DNA from: Irpex lacteus
Taxonomy: Eukaryota; Basidiomycota; Agaricomycetes; Polyporales; Irpicaceae
Reading direction: 5' to 3'
NCBI GenBank assembly: GCA_001986395.2
Contig: MQVO02000037.1
Location: 62,001-126,000, forward strand
Length of the DNA: 64,000 nt
This document shows positions 32,926 through 44,318 of the stretch, in pieces. Positions within the stretch are counted from its first letter, which is position 1. Each line of letters begins with the position of its first letter. Position numbers and translations under genes: made by a program. The notes below the pieces were generated by a model, which saw nothing but the letters and a program-made list of their open reading frames with translations, had not been told where the DNA came from and ran no database searches.

Positions 32926-35900
32926 ATGGCCGATCAACAGGAACCCCAGCCAGACTTCGACAACGATGAGATTTTGCAGATCATCATCAATACGAGACTG
33001 GCTGTAAACGACACTATGGAGCAAGCCCGAGACTATGCGCGAGCTGTCTGGCAGGCGCGGCAGGCTCAAGGGAACGCGAACGGCCAAGGCGGGAACGCGC
33101 AGAACGGGAACAATGGAGGAAACCGCACCAAACGGCAACAACGGGAACGGTAACGTACCTAACGGGAACAACCCTCCCGTAAATCCTCCACAGGTCCCGC
33201 AGCAGAATCCCAACCTGCCCACCTCACGGCATAGGTTTGATTAATCATACTACCACAACGTTTCACCAGTTTAATCAATCATCTGCTGGGTAGCCGTTGA
33301 TTAATCAGGTGGCAAGGAAGGGTATGGCAGGTAGGCTGTGGCTGACTAATCTGGACTGATGGGGGTGTACCAGAATGGGTAGGACCATCAAATCATGGGC
33401 TCCTATTTTACTAAAAGCTGAAAAAGCGGCCACATCAATAAAATAATGATCTCTGACCCATCAAATGACTAATAGACACATGCTTCTGCTTTAGATTGCC
33501 TAAAAGGGTAATGGAGTGCTCTCACCGCCTTCCTGGGCGCTTGGGCGCTTATTTTGTCGTTTTACTCCTTTGGGATGGTGTCACATGACACAAACATATG
33601 CATGTGTCAGAAATAAAAAATATGTTTCTGGACCGGATTTTCTCCAGGATTCCGAATCTAATCTCAGAATCTCGATAGCTGCACTGGTACAGGAGTTATT
33701 TGAGGAAGATTGAATATATTTCGCATTTTTGGATTTTCCCAGGCTTTGATCAGCTTGGTATAGGGTTAGTAGTGGGGGTATGGCTTAGTAACTTTAGGAT
33801 CATGATTATAACATATATGACCTGTGTCTATTAACTTTCTGGGTCACCAGAACATCATGCAAGCTGAGAAAACATATGAACCAGACATATAACATTTTGC
33901 TTCCCTATTCATGACATGGGGTATTATGGGGAGTTTATGGTCTCAAATAGCTTTATTCATACTGCTATGATATGTCTGTAAGGGGGTTTTATGATTGCAT
34001 CAGTGTGCACTACTGTGTGAGGGATGTTCTCCTCCTCCCCTTGGTACCAAAAAATGCGCCCTATATAGGACTCTATACACATCCCCTTGCATATATATTG
34101 CTTGGAACATTTACCCTATAGTATGAACATATATTTTGAATGATTCCAGCATTCAAACACACGTCCTTAACCCTGTCAGGATGCTCCCAAGCGAAATTCA
34201 TCGAAAAATACAATTATATTCAATTTACCCTCTCCTATGGGCCTCCTGACGTGTTTCCCGTCAGGCACAGCGCGTCAGAACGTGTCATAGTACTATATAC
34301 ACCCCCTTAAATATTTGTAGGCCATTCCCTCCACCCCTCACCCTCTCATCAGCTCAGAAGTGCTGAAAAATGCGTTCTGTACAGGTTTTTGAACATATAT
34401 TTGACATTTGACATCCTCTGACACATTATGAGGGCTACCAAATAGTAGCATGATACTCTATTATGGTTCTAAAACATATCTAGTACAATACGTGGGCTCC
34501 TAAGCAATAGCTTGAGACACTATAATATGGAAAGAGGCTAAGAAGTATAAATAAAGGTAAGAGCATGTACAGTGCAATGACTTCACTTCTCACTGATGCT
34601 GTATTCCTTCTATATCATACCTGCATGTCATGCTACTGGAAAGATCCTTCCTGGAGCATGTAAGGTTGGTGTATAGGTATCTATTATGACTTTTTGTGAT
34701 ATTTATAGGCTATGTAGCAGGCAGTACATGTCAAATCTATGTCAGATTTGTGTGTTTTGCGCATTTTTCAACATTTCTGAGCTGATGGGAGGGTGAGGGG
34801 TGGAGGGAATGGCCTACAAATATTTAAGGGGGTGTATATAGTACTATGACACGTTCTGACGCGCTGTGCCTGACGGGAAACACGTCAGGAGGCCCATAGG
34901 AGAGGGTAAATTGAATATAATTGTATTTTTCGATGAATTTCGCTTGGGAGCATCCTGACAGGGTTAAGGACGTGTGTTTGAATGCTGGAATCATTCAAAA
35001 TATATGTTCATACTATAGGGTAAATGTTCCAAGCAATATATATGCAAGGGGATGTGTATAGAGTCCTATATAGGGCGCATTTTTTGGTACCAAGGGGAGG
35101 AGGAGAACATCCCTCACACAGTAGTGCACACTGATGCAATCATAAAACCCCCTTACAGACATATCATAGCAGTATGAATAAAGCTATTTGAGACCATAAA
35201 CTCCCCATAATACCCCATGTCATGAATAGGGAAGCAAAATGTTATATGTCTGGTTCATATGTTTTCTCAGCTTGCATGATGTTCTGGTGACCCAGAAAGT
35301 TAATAGACACAGGTCATATATGTTATAATCATGATCCTAAAGTTACTAAGCCATACCCCCACTACTAACCCTATACCAAGCTGATCAAAGCCTGGGAAAA
35401 TCCAAAAATGCGAAATATATTCAATCTTCCTCAAATAACTCCTGTACCAGTGCAGCTATCGAGATTCTGAGATTAGATTCGGAATCCTGGAGAAAATCCG
35501 GTCCAGAAACATATTTTTTATTTCTGACACATGCATATGTTTGTGTCATGTGACACCATCCCAAAGGAGTAAAACGACAAAATAAGCGCCCAAGCGCCCA
35601 GGAAGGCGGTGAGAGCACTCCATTACCCTTTTAGGCAATCTAAAGCAGAAGCATGTGTCTATTAGTCATTTGATGGGTCAGAGATCATTATTTTATTGAT
35701 GTGGCCGCTTTTTCAGCTTTTAGTAAAATAGGAGCCCATGATTTGATGGTCCTACCCATTCTGGTACACCCCCATCAGTCCAGATTAGTCAGCCACAGCC
35801 TACCTGCCATACCCTTCCTTGCCACCTGATTAATCAACGGCTACCCAGCAGATGATTGATTAAACTGGTGAAACGTTGTGGTAGTATGATTAATCAAACC

Positions 35901-36582
35901 TAGTCCATGGGCTCACCTGCCTCCCCCGCAGGGAGACCCTATTCCACCTCCTCAGCCGCCGGTTTCTCGTTCTCCATCCCCGGACATCGACGAAGTAGAC
36001 GAGAAGGCCAAACGCCCGCTCTTTTCGTACACAGAGGACACCGGGGTGATGCCCGCAGACATCCCGTCCGAGCCGAGCGCGGTAGCTATGTCGGGTCTCC
36101 GCAAAGGCCAATTCGTCCCGCTTCACTACTTCCACCCTTCGATGTGCAACGCAGCGTTCGACAGGCAGAGTATTAGCATGAACGAGTCGATCGCTCTGCA
36201 AGTGGACGGCAACGCGGTCAGCCTGATCCGCGAAGGCGGCTTACCGCAGAAGGGTATCATCAAGGACAGCGACCTATCTTTCAAGGATTTCGAGCTCGCA
36301 TCGGCCGGCCTTATCGCGAAGATGAAGGAGTGTAACGACATCTATTCAGAAGAGGTCGTCAAAGACGTGTACACGTTCTTCCACCTCCTCATCACACACG
36401 GGTATCGCGGGCGTAAGCTAGGCGACGAGGCGTTGCTGCTCTATGCAGCACACTCGCGGCAGCATTGGCATGTGTGCTTCGCCAGCGCAGGGAAAGGAGG
36501 TCCCGGGCTATTTCGTCTCGGCGTGATCAACGAGGTGAAGCTCAAGGACCATTTACACGACCTCGAGATGGCGCACCTGTAA
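32926..36582 (+). pseudogene. gag-like ORF of the tyrosine-recombinase element, split by an insertion
   Basis: The start is MADQQEPQPDFDNDEILQII, followed by an Asn/Gly-rich repeat region where the frame changes by one base (about 33115-33150). The frame then runs to 33233, is interrupted by the palindromic element 33234-35900, and resumes without loss of frame at 35903 after one TA is removed. It ends at the TAA at 36580. The downstream part (LHYFHPSMCNAAFD, DVYTFFHLLITHGYR, HSRQHWHVCFA) resembles the capsid-like protein of Agaricomycete DIRS-type elements. A reading frame preserved across the insertion shows that the palindrome entered an existing ORF. Confidence 0.65.
33234..35900. mobile_element. 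2.67-kb palindromic (fold-back) DNA element with TA target duplication
   Basis: Position p pairs with position 69134-p. The arms (33234 to ~34374 and ~34760 to 35900, about 1.14 kb each) look identical over the outer part and diverge only near the centre; ~385 bp of unique sequence separate them. The ends are GGTTTGATTAATCATACTAC and its inverse, flanked on both sides by TA. Subterminal copies of TTAATCA recur near 33271 and 33298. No transposase is encoded; the same 65-codon ORF appears in each arm (33516-33713 plus, 35421-35618 minus). The element is much more AT-rich than its host. The TA duplication suggests mobilisation by a Tc1/mariner-type or similar transposase in trans (inference). 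Confidence 0.85.
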
Positions 36583-36714
36583 GTCACCTCAATCGTTTCA
36601 TAGCATTGTTCGGTCGCGCTCACGTGTTTTGTTTCCAAATCATTCTTCACCTTCCACTCCATTTCCTCATCTTTCCCTTTCCTCTCTACCTTTCTCCACG
36701 CGCGGCGGGGGCAA

Positions 36715-36923
36715 CCATGTGCGTTTCGGTTGTCTTCGCGGGGTTGGACCAATTCGTCGGGTCATGTGCGTTTCGACCCTCCACGAACCAACCCGGGCAC
36801 GTCACGGCCATGTGCGTTTCGGCGTGACGGTGCTATTGGGATCGGGTGGCCATGTGCGTTTCGGCCTACCTTCAACGCACGTTTGCGTAATCCCTCAATC
36901 GGTCCTGACCATGTGCGTTTCGG
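36715..36923 (+). repeat. Five direct repeats of CATGTGCGTTTCG
   Basis: Copies start at 36715, 36762, 36808, 36850 and 36909; four read CCATGTGCGTTTCGG and one reads TCATGTGCGTTTCGA. Starts are 42-59 bp apart. The copies fall in different codon phases, so they are not a protein repeat. They lie just after the gag-like stop and before the Cys-rich/RT region of the retrotransposon. An internal regulatory array or replication/packaging signal is possible. Confidence 0.85.
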
Positions 36924-37422
36924 TCGGGACGTGCGTCGTTCGCTCTACCCCGCATGCCATACGGATGGGGGTATATGCCACAGCTGGAACCAGTCGAGCA
37001 ATTCGCAGAGCTCGAGACCAGGACGGTCTATAGAAGGCGGAGTGCAACGGGTAGCGCGACAGTCACGTCGATCGCCCAGCCCAACCAGCAACCGGCGCAG
37101 CAAGCGAGACGGCGGGTCGTCGTCGTCGTCAGGCAACAAGCCAAAGACCTCCTTTCGCGATGACGACGTTGCCTTATGCGCGGTCTGCCTCGGGCTCCAC
37201 AAGGGCTATCGCAAGTGCTCACGCGATACCCTCTGGTCAGGAGGGCCCGCCCATGCACGTCGCGCCAAAGATGGGAAAATCTTCACCATCTCTGGTCGTC
37301 CCCTCTGCACCGATTTCCAGAGGAACGGAACCTGCCCATTTTGAGGAGGATCTAAGCACGTCCACGAGTGTTCAGGCTGTGGGGAGAAATCTCACGGAGC
37401 TTGCGACTGTCCTCTCGGACAG
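36730..37422 (+). pseudogene. Cys-rich (zinc-finger) segment of the element with an in-frame stop
   Basis: One frame reads a basic Ser/Arg-rich part, then CAVCLGLHKGYRKC and LCTDFQRNGTCPF, then TGA (37342-37344), and continues in the same frame with HVHECSGCGEKSHGACDCP. The Cys/His spacing across the stop is that of the zinc-binding motif common before the RT of Agaricomycete DIRS-type elements, so the TGA is probably a nonsense mutation (possibly CGA to TGA). Borders of the coding unit are uncertain. Confidence 0.5.
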
Positions 37423-39225
37423 AAGGACTAGGGCGTTCACGCCCCTTCGAGCGGCGGGATGGGCGACCGCGTTAAACACGGCCGGGCTTAGCCAACGTTA
37501 TCCATCCCTAGTGCAAAATATAGCAGCAGGTTTCTCCGTAGGGTTCCCAACCATTTCACAAACTTATTCCCCACTTAATCACCCATCCCTTATCACTCAT
37601 GCTTCCGCGTTCGCCGCCTCCGTCACCCACGAACTGGTCACCAAGCGATACCTTGGTCCCTTCTCTCAGACGGAGGTTGAATCATTAATTGGTCCTTTCC
37701 ACACGTCCCCTTTATCCATAATCCCCAAACCGCATAAACCTAATAGCTTTCGTATAATTCAGAATTTTTCATTCCCTTATAACCCAGTGGGAGACGTGTC
37801 GTCGATGAACGCAGGCATCAATTCAGACTTGTACCCTTGCACGTGGGGTACTTTCACTGTGGTTTCATTGTTATTCAGCCAGCTTCCCCCGGGCTCGCAG
37901 GCCGCGGTTCGAGACGTGGCAGAAGCCTATCGATCCATCCCTCCCAGTGGCCAGGCGCAGTGGTGCGCACGGCGAACACCGGCGAGTTACAGTTTTGCAT
38001 TGACACTTGTGCTAGCTTCGGAGGAGCAGCGAATTGTGGAGTCTTCGGGACGTGCGCAGACGCAGCGTGCGATATATTACGCGCAAACGGCATTGGTCCA
38101 ATTGTCAAGTGGGTAGACGATCACACATTCGTTCGCATCAAATCCCACCTCCTCCCGTCATACAACCTCCAGCGACAGAACTGGCGCCAGGTCATCGAGG
38201 AATTCGAAGGCCAGCACCACACCGGAGGTAGGCTGTGGTATGGGGGTCGTGAGTTGCCCGACGGCCGAACCGAGGAGTTCGCCGAGGACATGACCCATCC
38301 TTTAAGAGTGCTAACGCAAGGAGAGTTCCCATACTCGTTGAGAGACGTAGATCGCGTGACAGAGCCGTTAGGCATCGTCTGGGAACTGCTGAAGGACCAA
38401 GACTTCGCCCCAGCAGTGACGTTCACAGGTTTCTTGTGGAATTTAGACACTTACACGGTCGAACTCACGAGCAAGAAGCGGGAAAAGTACCTTCAAGCCA
38501 TCGCAGACTGGAAGGCGAAACCGTTACACACATTAGAAGAAACGCAGAAGCTGTTAGGCAAGCTTCTGCACGCATCGAACGTCACGCCAGGAGGGCGTGC
38601 GTACCTCACGTGCCTGGAGGCGTTCCTAGGCGTCTGCGTGGACAAGCCATCAATGCCCAGGCGCCCGCCACGCGACACCAACCGCGACCTCGACTGGTGG
38701 GCAACCCAGCTGTCTCGAACCTTCACTGCCATCCCTATACCGGGTCCCGTCACCATCCTTCGCCTTCACGCGTTCTCAGATGCAAGCTCGGGAGTGGGGA
38801 TTGGAGTTATCTTGGGCAATAGATGGCGGGCGTGGCGTTTCAGGCCGGGTTGGAAGAGCGAGCGTCGAGAAATCGGATGGGCCGAGGCGGTAGGTTTCGA
38901 GTTCTTAGTACGGCTGGTGATCCAGTCTAACCCCCCCCATCCGCACCTACGACTGCACGGCGACAATCAGGGAGTCGTCGCAGCGTGGCGCAACGGTCGC
39001 AGCCGCAACCCGCAGGTCAACTCCGTATTCAAGCGCATCCACGAGATCCTCGTCGGCACGGGCATCCACATCTATTGCGACTACGTCCCGAGCAACGACA
39101 ACCCCGCAGATGGCCCATCGAGGGGACAATACCCACCGCAATCCAACCTCCTTCCCCCCATCGACATTCCCCTCGACGTCGCACCCTTCCTCGAAGACGT
39201 TAGGCCGGGAAGCGAACGATCGTAA
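37160..39225 (+). pseudogene. Reverse transcriptase/RNase H of the tyrosine-recombinase element (frameshifted)
   Basis: The 5' part (TRAFTPLRAAGW, SPLSIIPKPHKPNSFRIIQN, DVAEAYRSI) lies in one frame to about 37935. The rest lies in another frame starting at HPSQWPGAVV, so a small deletion or indel breaks the RT. The second part has the catalytic WVDDHTF, then RNase H motifs FSDASSGVGIG, GWAEAVGFEF, HGDNQGVVAAW and SNDNPADGPSR with its acidic residues. This RT/RH type is shared by DIRS and Ngaro elements. It ends 16 bp before the recombinase start. Confidence 0.72.
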
Positions 39226-39241
39226 CAGCTTCGATCGCGAG

Positions 39242-40678
39242 ATGCTGGACGCGATGTTCCAGCTAGACGTGGTGCAGGGGGGGTCCAGATCTGTCCGCGA
39301 GACTACAGACAAGGGGGCCACGGCGCAACGCAGGTCCAACACGGCCGTCCCCATCGACGACTTGTTCGACTTGGACCTCAGGCGTACCAGGAGAACGGCA
39401 GAGGCGGTTAACGACGCGCTCGTCGTGCCACCACCTGCAGCACGTCCCGTCCAGGAGAACGCACCGCGTCAGCCAGCACCACCCAGAGCCACCCAAGCTC
39501 GTCCATCCCAACAACGCCTCGCTGCGCTCGCGGACAGCACGCACGCACACGCCTTAGACCCGGTCCCAGGCGAGTTTCATATCCTGCGCCCAGACTGCCC
39601 GGCCAAGGACAGGCTACTGCAGTGGAGACCATCCCAACCAGCATCGATCGACGACGCCCTGTCACAAGACGACGCAGCGAGGATTTCCCTCGCCTTGGGG
39701 GAAGCCTTCCGAGACAGCACGAAGGCCACCTATGCAGCGGGTTTAAAGCTATACATGGACTTGTGCGACACGAAGGGAATTCCCGACCGCAACCGCATCC
39801 CCGCTAGCAACGACCTCATCTCGCTCTTCATATCTCAGCTGGTAGGAGCGTACTCCGCAAGCGCGGCCAAGAATTATTTTGCAGGCGTACGAGCCTGGCA
39901 TATCATTCACAGGTACCGCTGGACCTTCGACGGCCCCCTCTTCACAACCTTACTCAACGCTGCCAAGGCGTCGGCCCCGAAGGAGTCCAAAGCCCCAAAG
40001 AAAGAGCCCTACACACTCGCAGTGCTAAAAGCTCTGTTCCGCGTTCTCGACCTGAACTCGTCCAGAGACGCCGCAGTAGCAGCAGCTGCGTCCATCGCGT
40101 TCTACAGCCTCGCACGCGCTGGCGAGCTCACGGTGAGAAGTCTCAAGGAGTTCGATCCCAAGGTACACGTCACAACTAGCAACCTGGGCGAGGATCGCGA
40201 CAGGTTCTTCCACGACGTAACTACCTTACGAATCCCGCGGACAAAGGTGGCCATAGACGGGCAAACGATTTGCTGGGCGAAGCAAGACGGTCTTACCGAT
40301 CCTTACGCCGCTCTCGAGAATCACCTGCGCATCAACAAACCTGAACCGCACGAGCATTTGTTCACCCACTGGGCGGTCACGCCGGGGAAATCCAAGAAGG
40401 TTCCGTTGACCATCAAGACCTTGCGGGCACGCCTCAAGACTGCCGCAATCACAGCGAACGTTAAAGCATTGCAGGGACACGCTTTCAGAGTGGGAGGGAC
40501 CCTCGAGTACCTACTTCGGGGCGTACCGTTCGAGGTGGTGAAGTCGCACGGGCGGTGGAAAGGTGAAGCCTTCCAGTTGTACCTCAGAAGGCACGCACAA
40601 ATCATCGCGCCATACATCCAAGCACGTCCGGAAGCACACGTCAAATTCGTCAACGCCGTGGCAGCGCGGGATCAGTGA
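39242..40678 (+). CDS. Tyrosine recombinase of the DIRS/Ngaro-type element
   Basis: An intact 478-residue ORF from ATG 39242 (MLDAMFQLDVVQGG); the frame is open upstream to 39110, overlapping the RT ORF. The N-terminal third is Pro/Arg-rich. A SAM-like core-binding domain (STKATYAAGLKLYMDLC) is followed by a catalytic domain with the expected residues: Arg in YSLARAGELTVRS, His-x-x-Arg in HAFRVGG, HGRW, and a Tyr in FQLYLRRH. Such recombinases integrate the circular cDNA of DIRS/Ngaro elements by site-specific recombination without target duplication. It may remain active although the rest of the element is broken. Confidence 0.82.
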   Translation: MLDAMFQLDVVQGGSRSVRETTDKGATAQRRSNTAVPIDDLFDLDLRRTRRTAEAVNDALVVPPPAARPVQENAPRQPAPPRATQARPSQQRLAALADSTHAHALDPVPGEFHILRPDCPAKDRLLQWRPSQPASIDDALSQDDAARISLALGEAFRDSTKATYAAGLKLYMDLCDTKGIPDRNRIPASNDLISLFISQLVGAYSASAAKNYFAGVRAWHIIHRYRWTFDGPLFTTLLNAAKASAPKESKAPKKEPYTLAVLKALFRVLDLNSSRDAAVAAAASIAFYSLARAGELTVRSLKEFDPKVHVTTSNLGEDRDRFFHDVTTLRIPRTKVAIDGQTICWAKQDGLTDPYAALENHLRINKPEPHEHLFTHWAVTPGKSKKVPLTIKTLRARLKTAAITANVKALQGHAFRVGGTLEYLLRGVPFEVVKSHGRWKGEAFQLYLRRHAQIIAPYIQARPEAHVKFVNAVAARDQ

Positions 40679-41123
40679 GGGATTTGTTTGGGCCAATTCT
40701 CATAGGGTGAGTCTAGCCGACTAAGCTTTGTGGGGTCTGCGTTCGCCGATGCGTCGGCCAGCCTCCTACGTAGGATGGGATTCGTCACTCACGCAGACTT
40801 GTTTAATCTTAGTCTTCCTCGTGGAGTGGGCATCTGTGCCCTCCGGTTAGTCGGTCGGCCCTTCGGGCCGTCTCCCTCCTACGTCGTCATATCTGCACCC
40901 TCGTTTCCAGTTCGCTTCTCTCTTACGTTCGTCTCGTATCCTGTCAGACCCCTTACCGCATACAGCAGGAAAAACCGTCCGGGCTAACTAAGGGTTGAAT
41001 AGTATTTACACTGCTATGCAATACTTAGTGTCGACTCGCAGTGACTCAATTTGGACTTACGGGACCTATCACGCGCTACCCTCGCCGTTGGCTATTTTGA
41101 TGTTAAACTGGCGGGAATTAAGA
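40679..41123. other. Right flank of the tyrosine-recombinase element
   Basis: About 445 bp. It contains a GGCCC/GGGCC hairpin (near 40857) and CT-rich sequence. It may include the right terminus of the retrotransposon. I found no split direct repeats. Confidence 0.35.
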
Positions 41124-44100
41124 TTATATAACTGTATGGTAGCTGTGACGATCTGTGAATGAGTTAACGAAGAACGCTGGGCAAAGGTCAAGAACATTCT
41201 CGGAGGAATACGCTCGAGAACAGACCGGACCGAAAGACGGAAATAGCTGTATACTACGCCGTATGTTATGCAATGGAATGACACTAGCCAGCGGCTGGCC
41301 GTCAGGGAGAAGTGCACGTTTGATGCGATAGAGTAAGTGATGCGGCTGTGGTGCTCGGGGAAACGGTGTGAACCACTCGACGTAGGCGAGATAACGAGGG
41401 GGTAGTGTACCGGGAGCGAAGAGTTGTGCCGAAGCACGGGCTGGTAGGGCAAATATTACCTTCAAACGCGCTACACGATAACCTAACAGAGGATCATGAT
41501 GAATGAGTCATGAATGAATATATACGAGCAGTTCTAACGTACCTGACACGCCTACATAATCACCTGTCCCCCCGTTTACAAGCACCGTATCAAATCGTGC
41601 TGGCAGAACACGGTTCTGACTGTCGCGGCGTGTAGGAACTGCAACGGCAGTATCGAGCTCGTTTGACATGAGCCGGTGATGTTCTGAGTCGCCTAGCCAG
41701 AACTTCGCCTTATGATAGACCGGTAGAGTGCGGAACGGGAGGTCAAGATGGGCTGCACGGGCATTCACTTGGGCTTTCGTGAGGTGAGGGTTAGAGTGGC
41801 GGACGATGAATTCAGCAAGAGCATCCCGAAAGAGCAATGCGTGGTAGTCTCTGACCAATTCTGTCAGTGGGACAGCCTTGCGAGATGGATGCTTGGTCAT
41901 CACAAGCCGTGGCGGTGGCATTGGGAACAACGGCTTCTCGGTCGGAGGGGGACGGCACCCATTCTTGCGCCATTGGACTAGCTTTTCGTGTTGAAGGATC
42001 TTCTCACGTCGCTCTAGCCACCGTGTCATCTGCGGAAGTTCGTTCTTGTGATTTGTGGCATGGTACGCGTCCTTTGCGAAGTCTATGTGAAGGCGCTCAG
42101 TGTATTCCGTATTGAAATTGTCCGCTGTACCGAGGGACTTGATGAGGGCAACATAATGACTGGCAAAATGCAACTTCGGTAGCTGCCAGTTCTTCCGGAT
42201 GCCTAGCTCAATGAAGATATCTTTGTTATCATGAAAACTCTGGAGAGCGTTGTGAAGAAGAATAAGGGTGTCAGATGAATGAACTGGGTACTGAGCGAGA
42301 TAGAGAAAATCCAACAGCGCACGAGTAGCCTTGACGAGGCGTACAGGTGACTGCCCTCCAGGAAGCGGCATATCAATGATGACTCCAAGGATGATGCGGG
42401 CAAGGTCGCTGTGTTCCTTGCCAGTTGGGCGTGAGAGATGGGTAAGACCTTTCCAGAAGTGGCGAACACGGGAGTTGGGGGGCAGAGACCGGCAGCGAGC
42501 GTCCAGTTCATCATGATCGAACGTCTTCTTTATCCAGTTCACAAGGTGCTTGATCAAACCTTGGTAGAGTTGGTGAAGAATATCGGGGGGGATAGCCATG
42601 TAGATATCGGTGAATGGAAGGTCTTCCCAGTACGGATGAGGGATTGACTTGACACCTGCCTCTCGACAAGCGCGTGCAAAGTCGTTCGGATTGGTTTCAT
42701 ACGTGGCGAGCGCATCAAGAACTTTGCTGATATCACGGAGGGGGTAATCTAGGTCAAAGTCTCCGAGCTCGTTGAAAGGCACAGTGCACCGAGGGCACTC
42801 GCCCATCTTGCATCCTAGGACAGCGATATTCTCCATGTAGTCGCCCACGTGTGCGGCGAAGATGGGGTGTACACGACGAACTACGCCGTTGCCGCTTGAC
42901 ATGCGTAGCCCGTTCAGTCCGGCGTCGTGTAGCGGCCGCAGAATCTCTCGAAGAGCGCTGTGGAAGATGTTGGCGACCATGCGCCGTTTCGCGGCCTGGT
43001 TCGTAACGTGTTCGAGACGCGTAGTGGGTAGGTATGCCAGTAGGATCTGGGTTTGCTGAGACACCTTTCGCCGGAGCTCCTTTGGTATGTTGCCGATAGT
43101 GAGGTAGACCGGATACATGCTCTTGCCACCGAAGAGCGCAACTTGGGTCTTGTCGGAGGCGATGATAACGGGGATAACGGTGGCCCCAGGGCATCTCTTC
43201 TCGAGCTTCTCCTGATCAAATACTGTTAGGCTAGATAGACATGTACCACAAACACTGTCTCTCACCTGTGTAGTCCACCACCACTGCCCAGTGTGCATGT
43301 CGTGATAAAGACGGTTTTGCTGGGTCTCGTCTGTGTAGTGTCGTTCAGGGGCAAACAAAAGGTATGGGGAAAACGCCTTTTCCGAGAACAAAGCGCGAAT
43401 ACAAGCGATGACGTCGCGATAATAGACGTCAAACTTCTCGCCACTCAGCTCAATCTCAGCGCGTTGAAATCGTGGTCGACTTGCTGGCAGCTGGTTGTCG
43501 ATGATACGGTTGAGCTCACGTGAATCCTTATATGAGAGTTCAAGCGCATTGCGAAGCTGTCAATAAATGAGCATTTTCGAACATCACACCACCAGGAATA
43601 CTCACACCCGGAATGCCTAGGAGGTCGGATACCGCTGTTGAGCCCTGACCACGGAGTTTGGCCCATTTTGCAACCTTCCAGTCTATCTCAGAAGCGAAAG
43701 GATAGTATGGATTACTCCGGTAAAGCCCATGAGGTACGTCTGCTCCCTCAGAGCTCACCTTGGGAATAGGTGCTCCGGCGGTCCGTTGAGGAAATTGTTC
43801 CACGTATATCTTCTGCCGCAAGGAGTCCTCAACGGCGTTCCTTCCTACACCGAGTGATGTTCGCTTTTGTGTTTCGTCTTGTCCTTCCTCGGAGTCGCTA
43901 TCGATATCCATGGGTTGTGAGCCTCTGTGCGATATAGTATGAGAATCACAACGAGCAGAATACACAATAGCTGAACTCACTGATCGGGCAACTCCGCCTC
44001 ATCCCTTCGGTCGTTAAATGCCTCGTCAAATTCCCCATGATCCCACCCTGGTAGGTCGGCAGGGCCATAGTGTTCACCGAAGAAGTCGCCAACGAATGCT

Positions 44101-44318
44101 TGAAGCGGGCTTGCAGGCTCGTCGTCGTCATTATCCAGGAGATCCAGGTGCGAGTACTCGGTGATATTGGCTGCAGATTGCTGTCGGTGTGCTTCAAGCT
44201 CCTGGAGGCTCTCTCTGCAGCGTGGATTTTTACTTTGTCGAAGATGACTCATGAGGCCCCGGCCAGCAGCGAAATGGTTCTTGCAGCCTGTACACTGGAC
44301 CTTGTGTGCTGCTTGCAT
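41124..44318 (-). CDS. Plavaka-type transposase, apparently intact
   Basis: Five exons on the minus strand (44318-43981, 43924-43606, 43556-43266, 43211-41543, 41482-41124) give 991 residues. The N-terminus has a Cys2His-type finger (CTGCKNHFAAGRGLMSH), then an acidic linker. The body carries hallmark Plavaka blocks: YHDMHTGQWWW, IPVIIASDKTQVALFGGKS, YPVYLTIGNIPKELRRK, HPIFAAHVGDYMENIAVLGCK, ECPRC, DILHQLYQGLIKHLV, and near the end LAYVEWFTPF and NIRRSIQLFP...FFVNSFTDRHSY. Plavaka elements are DNA transposons abundant in Agaricomycetes. The intron 43212-43265 is 54 bp, in frame and stop-free. No internal stop or frameshift is seen, so the copy may be functional. Terminal inverted repeats were not found with confidence. 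Confidence 0.9.

Larger units (their letters stand above)
32926..40678 (+). mobile_element. DIRS/Ngaro-type tyrosine-recombinase retrotransposon (decayed, interrupted)
   Basis: The order is a gag-like ORF, a Cys-rich segment, reverse transcriptase/RNase H, then a tyrosine recombinase, all on the plus strand. No DDE integrase and no LTRs are seen, as in DIRS and Ngaro elements; no methyltransferase domain is visible, which favours a Ngaro-like type. The element is not functional as a whole: gag is frameshifted and split by a palindromic element, the Cys-rich part has an in-frame TGA, and the RT has a frameshift. The given ends are those of the coding part; I did not find the terminal repeats. 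Confidence 0.75.

Noticed and set aside
33516..35618. The 65-codon ORF in each arm of the palindrome as a gene
   Set aside because: It appears twice only because the arms are inverted copies; no start context or known motif.
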